NCBI GenBank assembly: GCA_030272155.1
Contig: CP126191.1
Coordinates: 9,508,501-9,572,500 of the forward strand
Length of the DNA stretch: 64,000 nucleotides
Origin: Tetradesmus obliquus
Taxonomy: Eukaryota; Chlorophyta; Chlorophyceae; Sphaeropleales; Scenedesmaceae
Reading direction: 5' to 3'
Each line of letters starts with the position of its first letter. Position 1 is the first letter of the stretch. The position numbers and the translations under genes are program-made. Shown piece by piece: positions 22,489-34,021 of the stretch. The notes below the pieces were generated by a model. That model saw only the letters and a program-made list of their open reading frames with translations. It was not told the DNA's origin and did not search any database.

Positions 22489-23340
22489 TACGAAAGTAGA
22501 CGTACAAATATATGCTAAAACAGTACTAACTGCCAGAAAAGCTCTTGGAGTCCGTCGGACAACCGTGTGCGTGCTCTGTGCTGTGCTTCGGTTCGACACC
22601 TTGAAATGCGCAGGTGTGTGATGCGCTACGCACCACTACAACAATTTTATAGCCCGAAATACACCTGAAAATGTGCTTGCAAGCCATGCAAGGAGACACA
22701 ACATGACGAGGTGTCAGTAACAGTGTTGGCGCTCACCTGCCACGTAGGACCTGGAGAGGTCCCTGCAGCAGTGCAGCACCAGGTTCCTGCTGCCGGATTG
22801 AGCGAGCAGCCGTGCAAATGTGCTGCCAGGCTGTGCAGGGCTCACAAGAATACACTGCAGAAGCCACAGACAACACAGGAGAACTTGCGTGGCACTTGCT
22901 GCACACACAATCCGTGGTATACCAGGATATCAGGTACGTACCTGAGGCACCAGGAGCTCGCCTCAACCCTACCCATCACTTCTTGAAGCCCAACCCAACC
23001 CGCCAGCAGCACATACATCATCCGTGATGGAAACCACCAAATTTGAGAGAGGATAGTTACATGTGGGTCCTGGCACCATCTCCTCATCAAAAAAAGAGGG
23101 AAAGACAGATACAATTGCCTTTCTCAGCATCATTTCCATCACATGTGTCGTAGCTGTACGCCATGGCGAGGACGACCGTCCAATGTTGTCAGGTAAACTG
23201 CTGCTTGTTGTCGGAAGTGGTTGGGTGCATTCACGGTGCACATTGTTCAGCCAAGCATACCGCTAAGGTATACGAAAGAAACTGCTCAAATAGCTTGGAT
23301 TTGATCCACACCCACATCAGCCTGCAGCAATCGCAGCAGC
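22489..23340. promoter_or_regulatory. Divergent promoter region: exonuclease (-) and MYND protein (+)
   Basis: An 852-nt gap between two head-to-head start codons. I see no clear TATA box. At about 23056-23080 it carries a segment (GTTACATGTGGGTCCTGGCA) that also occurs in the aquaporin 3' flank. Confidence 0.4.
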
Positions 23341-23601
23341 ATGCAGCGACCTTTGGAGCTGGTTTCGCCTGCGGAAATAATCAACGTACTGGAGGATCTC
23401 GCAGCAGGTGACATTGAAGGCTTTGGCAGGCTGCAGCCGAGGCTGTACAGAGCTTTGCCAATGGCCCCGGTGCCAGCAGGGGAGCACCCCTATTTGGCCA
23501 TGGCTGTAGACAGCGTCCGCGACATGTTAACACTGTTGAACGCCGCGGCTAAAGCGACTAACAAAGGCTTGGCATTGGTTTCGGAGAGCGCCAGCAGCAG
23601 T

Positions 23602-23660
<59 letters not shown>

Positions 23661-24136
23661 CAGGTCAGCATACACGCAGGGGCTTGCGTGCATAGCACGA
23701 TGTTGTGAAGCAGTAGCAAGCTTGATGTACTCAAACATCCGAACAGGAGTGGACGGCAACAACAACAGGCGTGCTCAGGTGCAAGCTGCTGTAGCAGTAC
23801 AGTCAGCAGGTGCGCAACACAGCACGCATGCAGCAGCTTGAAGATGCTATGCGCAGCTGTTGCTGCAGCGCAACTTCTGTTGGGTGTGACAGGAGGTCCA
23901 CTTGAGCGGCATAATTCAAGCAACGCAGCACAGCATGCAAAGGCAGCACTTGACCACTGCATGAAGAAACACGGCATGATTATCTGCTTGTATTGTGTGA
24001 TACGCAGAGCGTACTAACAAGTCTGTCAAAGTCACTGCATTTTCCAACAACATTTCATGCTGTTCAACTTTGGTGATGCTGTGCAGGGCTGCTTGTCGCC
24101 CTGCCTGCCGCATGCACCTCAACAACATATCTGCTT

Positions 24137-24201
<65 letters not shown>

Positions 24202-25942
24202 CCCACAGCATGCCAGTGCTGTAGTGGGGCTAGCAGCGGCAGAGCTGAAGCTGGTACATGTCTTGGCACTCTTGTGGCCAACAGGCAGCAGCAGCAGCAG
24301 CTGGCTCAGCAGCAGCACCCAGCTACGCAATGCTGCCCTGCCTGCTGTCCACCTAGCTGTGGCAGTGCTGGCGAATGCGGCAGGTCCGCAGGAGATCTAC
24401 GCTGCTATGAACTTCGCAATAGAGCTCTGCAAAGGCATGAGTGCAGAGAACAGCAGGTCTTCTGCTGAGCTACTGCCTGCAGATGAGGGAGACAACAGTG
24501 CGGCGCTGCCGATGCAGCAGCTGCAGCGGTCGACAGAGCTGCTGCGGCTGCTTGCTTCTGCGCATGCTCTTCGTGTGCAGCATCTGGCGTGCTTGCAATG
24601 CAGCAGTGGCAGCGGCGGTCAGCCTGCCAGTGGCAGCAGCGCACAGCTGCAGACAGCAGAGGCAGCAGCGGCAGCATGGACCAGTGGTACTGCTGGCAGC
24701 AGCGCTACAGCGCAGCTGCTGTGTGCGGCTGGCTTTCCGCAAGTGCAGCATGTGCTGGCGTCCCCAGATGCCCTGGCTGCTGCTCTTGCTCAGCCAGCAA
24801 AGGTCGCAGACACAGAGACTGTGTTGAGGCTGATCGTACAAGTGCTGCAGCGCGTGTGGTACAGCATGCCACTGCCCGAGCACGACAGCGACAGCGGCAG
24901 CATCAGCAGTGGGGACAGCAGTGACAGCACTGACTGCCCTCACGCAACAAGCAGCAGCGAGTCTGTCTGCGGCAGCCCTTGCGCCGATGCACAGCAGCAG
25001 CAGCAGCAGCAGCAGCAGCACCAGCAGCAGCAGCAGCACCAGCAGCAGCAGCAGCAGCAGGCACAGGGCTTACTTCAAAACCTCTTGCAGCCGTGGGCCC
25101 TGGTTGCAGTGCAGGCAGTGCTGCTAGTAAACAGCACCATCTGCAAGGTAGTCAGCATGTATGCACTGCAGCAGCAGCTGCTGATGCTCTCAGAGCAGGG
25201 CGGACACCTGCACACTGTCGTGAAGCAGAGCCTGCTGCAGCCGGTGCTGCTGCAGCTGCTGCCGCATCTGCAGCAAGTGCTGGCCGACCCATCCAGCAGG
25301 ACTCGGGAGAGCGGCAGCGAAGGCAGCATGCTTGAAGAAAACTTGGCAAAGCTGCTGCTGCAGCTGGCAGAGGGAGGTAGGGCCCAGACAAATGACAGCG
25401 GGCTGCCCCATGGACACATGCTGTTGCGTATCGTATTTCATCGGAGACGTGCTGTTCTGTATGGTTTTCTTGTGGAGACATGCTGTTGTGTGGCGTTAGT
25501 ATGGAATGGCTCCTGGGAAAGCATTGCTGCAGGTAGCACAAAACGCGACACCTCCCGATCTGGTAATCGCTGCTTCAGTCACCATAGGCTCCTGTTTTTG
25601 TCCTGCCTTCATTGCATTTCATTTGTCATTTCATTTGTCATTTCATTTGTCATTTCATTTGTCCTGCCTTCATTGCATTCATGGCAAACGCTGCACTGAT
25701 TTTCCTTACTACAGACGCCCCTAAAAGCAATGTAGTTTGGTGATCAAGCTACACGCTTCAGTTCCAGAGGCAACCTCACAGAGTGGCATCTGCATACTGA
25801 TAAGGCGGTGCTCCAATGTTGCCGCTCCACTGACCTGCAATTACCAGATGATCAATTCTGCAAAACTGGTTTGCCTGCAGATGGGCAGTACCGCACTGGC
25901 CTCTTTGCCATGAGCATCGGCGGCGGCGGCAGCAGCAGCAGT

Positions 25943-26009
<67 letters not shown>

Positions 26010-26414
26010 CGGGCACTGCAGGCCTGCTGCTGCCCTCCTTTGAGGCAGCGCTGAGGCATGGCCATGTGCAAGATGCACGCGCAGGGCCTTTTGGGCATGT
26101 CATGGCAGTCAAGCACGCCCAATGGCTTGCAAGCATGGCTGCTGAAGGCCAGGCATCCCTGCAGCAGCTGTTCAGCAGCTCGCTCCAGCAGCAACGCGGT
26201 GAGCTGCTGCTGCTGCTGCTGGATCACCTTTTTGCGCTGCACGTGAGCTGCTTGAAGCACGCATGGTGTGCTGTGAGCGATGCACATGCGCTGGGTGCGC
26301 TGAGAGCCGTGCACAGTCTGACAAGCGCCGTTGGCAACTCATGCTACACAATGATCAATGTGATCAAGGAGCACCGCCAGCAAGCATGCAGCAGCAGCAA
26401 CAGCGGCGGCAGCA

Positions 26415-26465
<51 letters not shown>

Positions 26466-27798
26466 CAGGCATTGCCAGCAGTACATCTAGCAGTGCCAGT
26501 GCAGTGGCAGTGCCAGTGCAGCAGCAAAGGCCGGCCGCAAGCCTGTCCCAGCCAGCGGAGGCTGCAGCGCAATGGTTAGTGCTGCTGAGCCGCTGCCTGT
26601 TTGTGCTGGCCAGTGCAATGGAGGCTGCTGTGTACTTGCCTGAGGCGCCTCAATCACCTGCAGCATGCTGGTGGACGCAAGCAGATGCCTCTCAGCATGG
26701 CCTAGTATCCCTGCGCTCTAGTGTTTTGGAGCAGTGCAGGTGGTACTTGGATGTGCTTTTGACCCACTCAAAGGATGCAACAGCACTGGCAACAGATGTG
26801 TTACTGCAGCTAACAGAGCAGCATGCAGCAGCAGTAGCAGTGCTTGGAAGCCTGCAGGAGTACGCAGCAGCTGCCACAGGATGCAGCACAGTGCAGCAGC
26901 TGCTGGCAGACATAGCGGAGGTGCGGCTGCCGCAGCAGCTGCGCAGCTTTGCGCAGGCTGTGGCGGGCCGCATCCCACTCAGCACGGCCTGCAACAACCC
27001 TGGCTGTGTGCGCCTGGCGCAGCGCAGTGAGCTGCTGCTGGTGGGAGGCAAGAGCTGCGTGTGTGGCCGCTGCAAGGCAGCAAGGTCAGTACTGGGATGC
27101 TGCTAGAGTCAATCACTGCCAAAGAACGCTGGTCGCCCCAGTGGAAAACACCCTGTGGTGACATGGCAGTTGGCAGTGCTGTACAGCGTTATGTAATTGT
27201 CACATAAAACTATGCCGTGACTCTGGCGCATACCTTGAGCATGGGGCAATCCACAGCCGATGTTGTGCATGGGCTACTGTGCTTGCTGCACATCATGGTG
27301 GCCGCATGGCTCTGCCAGCTGTAGAACACTGTTTTGAGTCAAAGACTCCCTGATTTCAGTCGCAACTATTGCCGCGATGCATTGACAACGTCGCAGCTTC
27401 AGCAGTTCTGCAGCCTGCTGCTGCTGGGTCACCTATGACAGCATGCCAGCCAAGCCGACGCATGCAACTGCCGTCAGATGCTTATGCTTGGGGTTATGTA
27501 CAGTGTCATCATGCAAATGCGGGCGAGGGTTGCCCTTGCCTCATATGCTTGCGATATGCCTTTACAGCACCGATGACTATCGAATCGCGCGTGATGTCAT
27601 GCTTGCAGCTTGCTGAAGTAACTGTTGCGACCATCGCTTTGCTGAGCTGCTGCTGCTGCTGCCGTCACTCGCAGGTACTGCTGCAAGGCCTGCCAGGTGG
27701 AGCACTGGAAGTGGCACAAGGCGCTGTGCAGGAGCAAGGCCAAGCCGGCGGCAGCAGCAGCAGCAACAGCTGCAGATCAACATCTGCAAGGCGTGTGA
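23341..27798 (+). CDS. Large protein with C-terminal MYND zinc finger, 1028 aa
   Basis: Four exons: 23341-23809, 24087-25376, 25881-27084, 27675-27798 (3087 nt, frame kept). The last junction rebuilds a MYND finger: CNNPGCVRLAQRSELLL, then KSCVCGRCKAAR, then YCCKACQVEHWKWHKALC. The Cys/His spacing (C-x4-C...C-x2-C...C-x3-C...H-x3-H-x3-C) is that of zf-MYND. The rest is alpha-helical and Leu/Ala/Gln-rich, broken by poly-Ser and poly-Gln runs, with no other known domain. This layout, a long unconserved body with a terminal MYND, is a lineage-specific expanded family in chlorophyte genomes. MYND fingers bind proline-rich peptides, so a protein-protein adaptor role is inferred. The exon 3 start uses TTGCCTGCAG at 25871-25880; other AG choices nearby would add residues. 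Confidence 0.85.
24136..24196. repeat. (CAG)20 tract in the MYND gene exon
   Basis: About twenty pure CAG triplets encode poly-Gln near the start of exon 2. Similar tracts in this gene lie at 23599-23658, 25930-26010 and 26419-26465 and encode poly-Ser. All read CAG or AGC on the sense strand. Confidence 0.9.
25612..25668. repeat. 12-bp tandem repeat (CATTTCATTTGT) in an intron
   Basis: About four tandem copies of ATTTCATTTGTC lie in the second intron of the MYND gene. They are pyrimidine-rich and AT-rich, unlike the surrounding GC-rich sequence. Confidence 0.8.
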
Positions 27799-30009
27799 AC
27801 GCGGTGATTTAGTGGTCACAGCGCTGTAGTGCGCCCGCACCTGCTGTTACAATGTTCCGCCACTTCACCTGGTTGATCAGCGAGAGCCTGACTAGCAGGA
27901 TGTTGCTGCTTTGGTGACTTACAGGAAGCACCTTGCTTCACGGTGACCATGATCAAGCAGCATTGGGAAGGTCTAGACAATATCTTGTTGATATCTGTGC
28001 CGTTGATACTTGTGCTTGCTGTCGGCAGCAGGTGCCTCAAATGCGTCACGGTCATTGTCCTTGCTTTGCTTTGACGCGCTGCATGTAGCGCAGTATTGCC
28101 AGAATGCAAGATCTGGGCTGCTTGGGAAGGCCTAGGTCAGGATAGGCCTAGGTCACCTGACGGGTCAGCACTTCTGAGGTCCTATCAGAGTCTGACCTGC
28201 TTGGGGTGTTCTGACTGCGTTATCCCAACTATGGGGCATGTTACAACACTGTCCAGCCGGCAAGGAGGCAGTTGATGTTGGAAGTGTGGACTGACCATAG
28301 GGTAAGCAAACCAAACAAGCCAGGCTCACGCTATGCAGTGCACGGCTGCCTGTCCCACTGGCCAAATATGCAACAGAACGTATTTGTGAATGATGTGCAG
28401 CCAACTGAACAGTGTACAGTCTGTATGCATTGATGCGTCGTCAGATAACAAGTACACTGGCAGTACGCTGGGTGCTCTTGTTGTACATGTACTGCTTCAA
28501 CGTGCTTCTGGCTGCTCGCCCCAACACCCCGGGCACCCGAGCAGCTACAGCCGCAGTGCATCCAACAACATTCCGCTCTGTCCACGTCCTCAAACTTTCG
28601 AACTCAGGCTGCTGCAGCAGCAGCAGTAGCAGATCAACTGGTGCTGACACCCGCGCGCCAGCACGGCCGTAGACAACCATGATGCCAAGTGCAGAGCACG
28701 CATAGTACGGCATCATGGCTTGAAGGTCGCCTTCAAGCAGCCTGCATGAAGCCACATGTCATGCGTTGAGTGGGCTGCAGTGGCAACCGAGCTGACCAGC
28801 AGCTGTACATACGGACTCCATCTGGAATGTGTGTGCAGCGCTGGCAGCCGTCACTGCTGCAGCTCATGCATGTGAAACACCGGAGAAAAGATATCGCGTT
28901 TTGATCCGATAGTGTGTAGTCTACGGATACATAAGAAGACACTATCAGGACATACGAAAACCATGGCGCAACACGTTACAGTACAAGGGGGTTGTGGGCC
29001 CCCTCAAAACGACTGACTCCTGATTTCTACCGGACCAAAGCATTGACAGGCTTGGATCCGATTTTATAGGAGACAGACGCCTGCCACAACGCACTGGAGC
29101 TCGTTCTGCTGTCGAGGAGGACGAAACTGTCACAGAACACACCACACTGTGACTTCTCAACACACTGTGACAGGCCTGTGAAACCGCTGGCTATTACGTC
29201 ATGAGCTGTAATAAAGCCCCGGCGTTCACTTTGACCCCGTCAGCAGCAGTATCTTGCCCCAGCACTGTCAGGGCTATACAATACTATTAACTCTGAGCTT
29301 TTCATCCTAAGTTTCAAACAGCGTCATCCACAGTTGGTGAGCGTCACTACTTTCACTCACAGCACTTCACCAGCAGTCATCCACCTGGCGGTTGCCGCCT
29401 GTTCAATTGGTAACTGATCCCCTTATGCAACTCATCAGTGGCGCAGCATGCCATCAGTCCACCTCACACATGGGCCCTTAGAGCACGTGGCTGCCATTTT
29501 TTGATTCCTCAACGGCGCATCTTGCTGTCACAGCACTTCATGCGTGCGTCTCCCCGGTCACGCGTTCGTAGCCTCCGCGCAGCGCCTGCCGCGCATCAGC
29601 CAGCGCGTCCTCAGCGGCATCAGCCCACCTGCACAAAGCGTTTGGAAAAAGGCAAAAGTAAAAGTAAAAATACGAACTGATACGGCTCCTGGATTCCCAG
29701 GAACTGAGGGAATGCATTGTTACGCACTTTCAAGCATTGCTGGAACAGGAGATGTGTGTGGCAGTGTGCGGCAGCAGCTACGTAGCTGTATACATGTACA
29801 CGAGCGTGTACGTGTTACAAAGCACGCAAGATCAAGCCAGCAGGTGTAAACTGACCAGCTGTTGCATGTTTTGCTAGAAAAGCAGCAGCCCCAAACACCC
29901 TGCTGATGAGCATGTGAAACTGTCAACTCCTTGTCACCTGCCAAACTACCCAGTAGCTGAGAGCGGCTTATGCTATCACAGCAGCTGTGACACCATCCAT
30001 ATGCATTTG
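27799..30009. other. 2.2-kb interval, mostly without a recognisable gene
   Basis: This lies between the convergent MYND gene and the aquaporin 3' flank. It contains a short direct repeat GGCCTAGGTCA (about 28128-28154), an imperfect inverted repeat around 28908-28946 (GATAGTGT against ACACTATC), and a CTGTCACAG/CTGTGACAG inverted pair at about 29129-29171. Apart from the possible exon at 28441-28755, no coding domain is visible. Confidence 0.45.
28441..28755 (-). CDS. Possible exon of an unidentified protein
   Basis: A 104-codon frame is compositionally more protein-like than its surroundings: LEGDLQAMMPYYACSALGI, then an Arg/Ala stretch, PEFESLRTWTERNVV, then AARVPGVLGRAARSTLK. I do not recognise the family and find no convincing partner exons within 1 kb. 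It could be an exon of a broken gene or a chance open frame. Nothing is known of its regulation. Confidence 0.25.
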   Translation of the reverse strand: MASCRLLEGDLQAMMPYYACSALGIMVVYGRAGARVSAPVDLLLLLLQQPEFESLRTWTERNVVGCTAAVAARVPGVLGRAARSTLKQYMYNKSTQRTASVLVI

Positions 30010-30069
30010 AACAGAGAGGAAAGCACATCATCATCATCATGTTGCTCATCAACAGAGAGGAAAGCACAT
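30010..30069. repeat. Tiny (CAT)n insertion flanked by a 19-nt direct repeat (copy 3)
   Basis: The 19-mer AACAGAGAGGAAAGCACAT occurs at 30010-30028 and 30051-30069. The 22 nt between read (CAT)4 followed by GTTGCTCATC. It lies just downstream of the aquaporin gene, inside its duplicated 3' region. Confidence 0.65.
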
Positions 30070-30207
30070 GTGGGTCCTGGCACCACCAGGCTACTTTGAA
30101 ACCGCATGTCAGCTTACTCACCTGCCAAACTGCAGCCCAGTGCCGTACAGCGGCCAGGAGATGACAGCACCAGCCACACCACCCAAATGCATCTGGCTGA
30201 GAGGTGG

Positions 30208-30212
30208 TTACA
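30208..30212 (-). terminator. Probable TGTAA polyadenylation signal of the aquaporin gene
   Basis: On the minus strand this reads TGTAA, 43 nt after the stop codon. The corresponding position in the duplicate unit (about 30063-30069) has lost the motif. Confidence 0.45.
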
Positions 30213-30254
30213 TGTGGGTCCTGGCACATTCAGGCGAATTGCATGTCATCAGCC

Positions 30255-31761
30255 TCACCTGCCAAACTGCAGCCCAGTGCCATACAGCGGCCAGGAGATG
30301 ACAGCACCAGCCACACCACCCAGCAGCTCAGCAAAGATGTAGGCGGGCGCGGCGCCCCAGCCGCAGCCAAACACAATGGCAGGGCCTGCACATGCAGCAG
30401 CAGCATGTTGTGGCAGCCATGCAGGGTTGAGTCGAGGTGACGCAGTGTAGGGGCCTCACAATGCGCATTCCACCGCGCCGGCAAGCAGCAAGGTCAAATA
30501 TTGGTGCTGCATGTCCTCACCAGCTGCTGCACTTGGTCCAGCGGTGTGCAGCGGTCTGCTAAACTCACCGAGGAAGCGAGCAGGGTTGAGTGCAGCGCCA
30601 GTGAAGCCTCCACCGGTCAGCGCAGCAGCCCACACGGCCTGCAACAGGCACAGCAGAAACACAGCAGCGTCGCAAGAGCAGAAACAGGAACGTTACATCA
30701 TGTTTGGCACTTCTCTGCTGTTTTTGCACGAAGCTGCACTTGAACGTGCGTATACATGCCAAGTTGTGCCTAGTTGTAGCGTACTCATCTGGCAGACAGC
30801 TGTGACAGGACGTCTGCAACCATCTTGCTGCATGCTCCTGCACAGTTTTTTCTCACCAGGCCGATGGTGAGTGGCCCCATGGCCCCAAAGTCAGGCCGGC
30901 CGACAGCTACGCTGTGGCCTACACCGGGTGGTGATCCTGCTCTGATACATCATTGGTCAAACACTCCGCTCAAACGATCACACGCAGCAAGCACTTGTCA
31001 GAAGCTTTTGCACCCACCAGGCCAATGGCGAGTGGTCTCATCACGCCCATCATCCTACAACAGGCATCACTAGCCTGCTTGCTCGCAATTGATTGTACTC
31101 CTCTGTCACAGCTGTTGCACCCACCAGGCCGATGGCGAGTGGCCCCATCACCCCAAAGTCAGGCTGGCCCACAGCCACGCTGTAGATGATTGTAACTGGG
31201 CACATCATTTGCCGACCACTTTGCTCAAACGCTTGCATGCCAAATGCATATCCTCTGTCCAGGACATGCACCCACCAGGCCAATGGCGAGTGGTCCCATG
31301 ACCCCGAAGTCAGGCTGGCCCACAGCCACGCTGTAGATGGTGACCACCAGGAGGAAGGTCATGATGGCCTCCCAGCCAAAAGCCTGGCCCAGGCTGATGC
31401 CCTGTGACAATATAACAACATTATAACCTAATAACAGTGTTATGATACACATTTGTGCAAAAGTTTGCGCATGGCAAACGGGATTCGACATGGCGGTGCC
31501 AGCTGCAATGCCCAGCATGGTGAGTTTGGCCATTGTTCAGCCTTGCTATGACATAATATGTTGCAATTTGTAGTGCAGCACAGCACTAGCGTACACTGTG
31601 TACACATCCCAAAAGGGCTGCATGCTGTTGGAAGGCATTGGCAGCGGCCACTGGCATGGTCAGGGGTTCAGCTTACATTGGGTGCAAAGCAGCCGACATC
31701 ATGCGCCTTGGGGATCAGCAATATCTGCAGCAGCAGCGGCAGCAGCAGCGGCAGCGGCGGC

Positions 31762-31803
<42 letters not shown>

Positions 31804-32520
31804 GGCGGCGGCGGCAGCAGCAGCACGTGTGTCACTGTGGCACAAATCCGCTCCACTTCAACAGGCCTGCAAAGCTGCCACAGTGTTGTACTGTGCAAAG
31901 CACAAGCTGGACCGTGAAACAGCAGCAGCATGCCTGTCACATGCTGCTGCACACTCACGTGCATGCCGGCCGCCAGCACACAGCCGGCTGTTTGTGCCAC
32001 GATGTAGGCCAAGCCCCTGGCCACTGAAGTGTGGCCGGTGACCAAAGTGGCGACAGTCACTGCGCGGCAGCAGCAGCAGCAGCAACAATGCACAACAGAG
32101 ACACCGAAAGGCGGTTACAACATGTTCTGCGTGCAGTTGTAGCTGCAGGTACGCGTGCATTGCAGGTGCTGCACTTTCCTGCAAACAGCTTAGGGGCGAC
32201 ACATGCCTTAGGCCGCTTTATGGCTGAGCCAACTCTCCCAAACTGCTGCAATGATACACACGCATTCAAATTTTGAATTCGGTTTCGACAAGACTGTGCA
32301 GCTGGTATTGCATCCCACCTGCTGGGTTGAGGTGTCCGCCAGAGACATTGGCTGCAACATACACCAGCACCGCCAGAGCAATGCCATTTGCAGCTGCGGC
32401 TGAGGAGCCAGGAGCAGCTCCGCCGATGAACGCAAACAGGAAGCTGCAGACGAACTCTGCTGCGATTGCAGCATAGAGCCTGGTGGTGGTGCCTTCCTCA
32501 GTGTGCAGTAAACCAGGCAT
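30255..32520 (-). CDS. Aquaporin / major intrinsic protein, 209 aa
   Basis: Five exons in transcript order: 32520-32319, 32059-31959, 31401-31276, 30638-30569, 30385-30255 (630 nt, frame kept). It should be a six-helix water or small-solute channel. The two half-helix motifs are intact: GGHLNPAVT, rebuilt over the first intron (about residues 63-71), and GAALNPARFLG (about 158-168). Membrane spans are evident: AAIAAEFVCSFLFAFIGG, GIALAVLVYVAANVSGG, GLAYIVAQTAGCVLAAG, FGWEAIMTFLLVVTIYSVAV, GPLAIGLAVWAAALTGG and IFAELLGGVAGAVISWP. The protein is shorter than most plant MIPs (230-290 aa), with minimal tails. Residues forming the selectivity filter cannot be placed with confidence, so the substrate is open. 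The exon 1 start follows an acceptor-like GTACAG at 32533-32538, so a 5' UTR intron (donor near 32645-32650) is plausible. The intron after exon 3 is filled with partial copies of that exon. Confidence 0.9.
30856..31345. repeat. Tandem partial copies of aquaporin exon 3 with its 5' splice site
   Basis: The functional exon end (31276-31345, encoding SVAVGQPDFGVMGPLAIGL) is followed on the sense strand by a near-identical partial copy at about 31130-31195, a short one at about 31014-31045, and a diverged one at about 30863-30920 (SVAVGRPDFGAMGPLTIGL). All keep a GT donor after the final Leu codon: GTGGGT in three, GTGAGA in the last. Only the first has the 5' part of the exon. Confidence 0.9.
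31726..31830. repeat. (CAG)n/(CGG)n tract in an aquaporin intron
   Basis: A run of CAG and CGG triplets. On the minus-strand sense it reads CTG/CCG, the polarity seen in the window's other introns. Confidence 0.85.
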
Positions 32521-33059
32521 GCTTTCGTTGTCCTGTACAAGACCGCAGTTGAAATAGCAGTGCAAGAACAACTAATCAGTTTTTTCCGTGTCACGATTGA
32601 CGTGATTGCATCACGACAAGAGCGGCAGCGCTGAGCACACGACAAGGCTTACCTGTCAGCTGACTGGAGGGTGATCCAGGAGCCACGTGTAGACAACCGA
32701 CGTCAAGAAATGCAAACTGTTGCAAAACGGCCTTGTGTTTTGCAGTCAAACTGGTAGCGGCACACGCCTGCGGACGGCTGCAAATCCGAAGTTCCATCCG
32801 TTACACAACTGGGGTTTGGGCTTAGCTGGCCAACCATCCTGAGTTGCTGGATCAGCAGTAGCAAGCCGTGGCAGCTGTATATGGCTCTGCAATTTTCTTT
32901 ATGCGCAGCGCGAGTGTCCACCGACAGCAACTGCCCGACACCAGTTTGGACACCCAGGAACAGCACAGCCACCTCCCTGCATCCTTGTAGGAGGTTTGTA
33001 TACATTCATCGTCTTCAATTCAATCCACTTGTGCTTTGTTAGCTGCGAGTGCATTTGAT
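32521..33059. promoter_or_regulatory. Divergent promoter region: aquaporin (-) and F-box/LRR gene (+)
   Basis: A 539-nt gap between head-to-head start codons. It holds a possible 5' UTR intron of the aquaporin (about 32533-32652 on the minus strand). No TATA box or obvious operator is visible. Confidence 0.4.
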
Positions 33060-33623
33060 ATGGCAGCTGAAGGTCTGCATGGTGCTCCACAGCACATACT
33101 GCAGCAGCAACTGCCGCATGGAGTGCTGGAGTGCTTGTGCAGCAGCGCAACGCCAAGGCAGCGTGCAGCACTCTCAGCAGTATGCAAGGAGTGGAGGGAA
33201 GTCGTGCTGCTGAGCACTACCAGCCTCTCAGGTGCGTTACAGGCACCAATGCAGATGGTCTTGAAATGAGCCATCAAGTCAGTGCTGTTGTTAGCTGCTG
33301 TGCATTGGGTGGGCTCAGCAAGTGCAGCATGTACAGGCAGGCGCAGCACAGTGTGCGTGCCCAAAAACGCACACTGTGATGTCCCGAATGTGGTGGGCGC
33401 GTCAGCTGTATTGCTGCCCTGCCTGCATCCATCCACATGCAATCCCGATCATCATTAATTCAACAGCAGCTGCAGCAGCCGGGCCTGCAGCATGGCCTGC
33501 GCTTATCGCCGCCAGCACACCACGCATGCAGCCGCACCAAACACCCTGCTGTCACGGCTGCTCATGTTGCATCACCTCCCCTGTGTTGGTAGCCTGAATG
33601 CATGCTGTGTGCGTCACAACCAC

Positions 33624-33683
<60 letters not shown>

Positions 33684-33987
33684 TGCTCTGCACGCCACAC
33701 ATGTCTGCAGTCAACCTCAAGTCAGATGCAGGAGCAGACTCCATCTCGCACTGGCTGCAGCAGCACGCATGTCAGCTGCAGGAGCTGTCTCTCTCCACAG
33801 TGGGGCTCTACAGTAGACACATCCACCCTCCCACCCGGCTGCGGCTGTTTCAGGCCCTGCATGCTGCTGCAGGCAGCACAGCAGCAGAACATCTAGGGGA
33901 GGCTGCAGCAGGCTGGGGTGGTCGTGGTGCTGCTGCTACAGATGCTGAGGGCAGCTCAGATGAGGAAGAGCCGGACACAAAGCTGCT

Positions 33988-34021
<34 letters not shown>

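Larger units (their letters stand above)
29930..30330. repeat. Duplicated 3' end of the aquaporin gene (two clear copies, one decayed)
   Basis: The final-exon end, stop codon and first 3' UTR bases (about 30205-30330) are repeated at about 30064-30195 with high identity, including CACCTGCCAAACTGCAGCCC and the TGTGGGTCCTGGCAC flank. A weaker third copy starts at about 29933 (CACCTGCCAAACTACCCAG). Each unit is about 140 bp. Confidence 0.85.

Noticed and set aside
25841-26314. Minus-strand frames opposite the MYND gene, including poly-Cys runs
   Set aside because: Poly-Cys and poly-Leu are complements of the (CAG)n tracts. The sense frame splices into a complete MYND finger.
28900-28950. Inverted repeat GATAGTGT/ACACTATC as a possible MITE or hairpin RNA
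   Set aside because: The arms are only 8 nt long and no target-site duplication or second copy is seen in the window.
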